Shown: positions 63,729-64,000 of the stretch, one piece after another
How positions within the stretch are numbered: the stretch's first letter is position 1
How the letters are laid out: every line of letters starts with the position of its first letter
NCBI RefSeq assembly: GCF_000374585.1
Contig: NZ_KB894644.1
Span: forward strand, 124,001 to 188,000
Length of the DNA stretch: 64,000 nt
From: Phocaeicola barnesiae DSM 18169 = JCM 13652
Lineage (GTDB): Bacteria; Bacteroidota; Bacteroidia; Bacteroidales; Bacteroidaceae
Direction of reading: 5' to 3'
Made by a program: the position numbers and the translations under genes
The notes under the pieces: generated by a model
Told to the model about the DNA's origin: nothing
Databases searched by the model: none
What the model saw: only the letters and a program-made list of their open reading frames with translations

Positions 63729-64000
63729 TCGAAATCCATTTTTATCAGTTCATAATCTTTGGTGAAGTGAACGAAGAACACTTTCTGGTTGATGAATCCG
63801 CCCCAGTTGTTTACCCGCTGGAACTTGAATCCGGTCTGTATCGGAGTAACTGATATCCGGTCGAGGTTGTCTTCCAGCTTGTTGCCTTGCTGAGCCAGTC
63901 CTTTCAGGAAGAAATAGGCAGTATCATATCCTAACATGCCATATTTGGGATAAGAGTTAGCCATTTCTTTTCCATACCAGTTACGGTAATTCTTGCTGAA
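63725..64000 (-). CDS. C-terminal end of a LysM/receptor-like binding protein (5' end outside window)
   Basis: The frame is open to the end of the window (FSKNYRNWYGKEMANSYPKYGML...), so only the last ~91 residues are seen. GYDTAYFFLKGLAQQGNKLEDNLDRI resembles the C-terminus of type-1 periplasmic-binding (LivJ-like) domains found in Bacteroidetes LysM-domain proteins. The family call is by recall of the tail and so modest. Confidence 0.6.
   Translation of the reverse strand, partial: FSKNYRNWYGKEMANSYPKYGMLGYDTAYFFLKGLAQQGNKLEDNLDRISVTPIQTGFKFQRVNNWGGFINQKVFFVHFTKDYELIKMDFE

Overview
The window reads as a chromosomal segment from a Bacteroidales gut bacterium, most likely Bacteroidaceae (Bacteroides or Phocaeicola). 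The signs are: promoters of the Bacteroides type (TAnnTTTG near -7, often TTTG about 19-20 bp upstream) before many genes; outer-membrane beta-barrel receptors with an N-terminal carboxypeptidase-like domain; DUF4492 beside cytochrome bd; pyruvate formate-lyase; Hcp; and a LutABC-type operon. I cannot fix the species from sequence alone.

Layout. 1-4.6 kb: the end of an M23-like peptidase, a C69 dipeptidase and a phosphohexomutase. 4.9-11.1 kb: an ilv operon (ilvD, ilvB, ilvN, an acyl-ACP thioesterase, ilvC) behind a leader peptide rich in Ile/Leu/Val codons and a pair of mutually exclusive hairpins, i.e. a classical attenuator. 11.2-12.6 kb: a nitroreductase, then a promoter / small ORF / terminator unit and a palindromic intergenic repeat. 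12.7-19.3 kb (minus strand): a TolC-MacA-MacB type efflux operon followed by a LytS/LytTR-like two-component pair. 19.5-28.3 kb: cydAB, an iron-containing alcohol dehydrogenase, a hemerythrin protein with a LuxR-type regulator, and lutABC. 28.3-32.2 kb: an outer-membrane protein, pflA and pflB. 32.5-32.8 kb: a tRNA-Ser / tRNA-Glu / tRNA-Ser cluster. 32.9-35.6 kb: a zinc efflux CDF protein, a small Cys-rich protein and two DUF4230 proteins.

35.9-57.1 kb is accessory and rearranged. It is bracketed by two inverted paralogues of an AAA-ATPase/PD-(D/E)XK protein. Inside are one intact and two decayed copies of a membrane-anchored TPR/HTH regulator, an intact beta-barrel receptor with a secreted esterase-like protein and a transglutaminase-like protein downstream, and a second receptor gene cut in two by about 7.9 kb of foreign DNA. 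The insert carries a truncated tyrosine recombinase, an unknown coiled-coil-like protein, an array of small hairpins, and a two-gene unit of an AAA/DUF4143 ATPase plus a primase-helicase-PLD protein of the TOTE conflict-system type. The latter gene is broken by a one-base deletion directly after its DECH box. pyrD follows the receptor remnant.

57.4-64 kb returns to core genes: a membrane-anchored protein with a possible small upstream cistron, a Crp/Fnr regulator divergent from hcp with a perfect 8-4-8 palindrome between them, a MaoC-like hydratase, and a minus-strand group of PAP2 phosphatase, diacylglycerol kinase, exonuclease III, an outer-membrane barrel and the end of a receptor-like binding protein.

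Much of the core content fits anaerobic fermentation with protection against O2 and reactive nitrogen (bd oxidase, Pfl, Lut, Hcp, hemerythrin).
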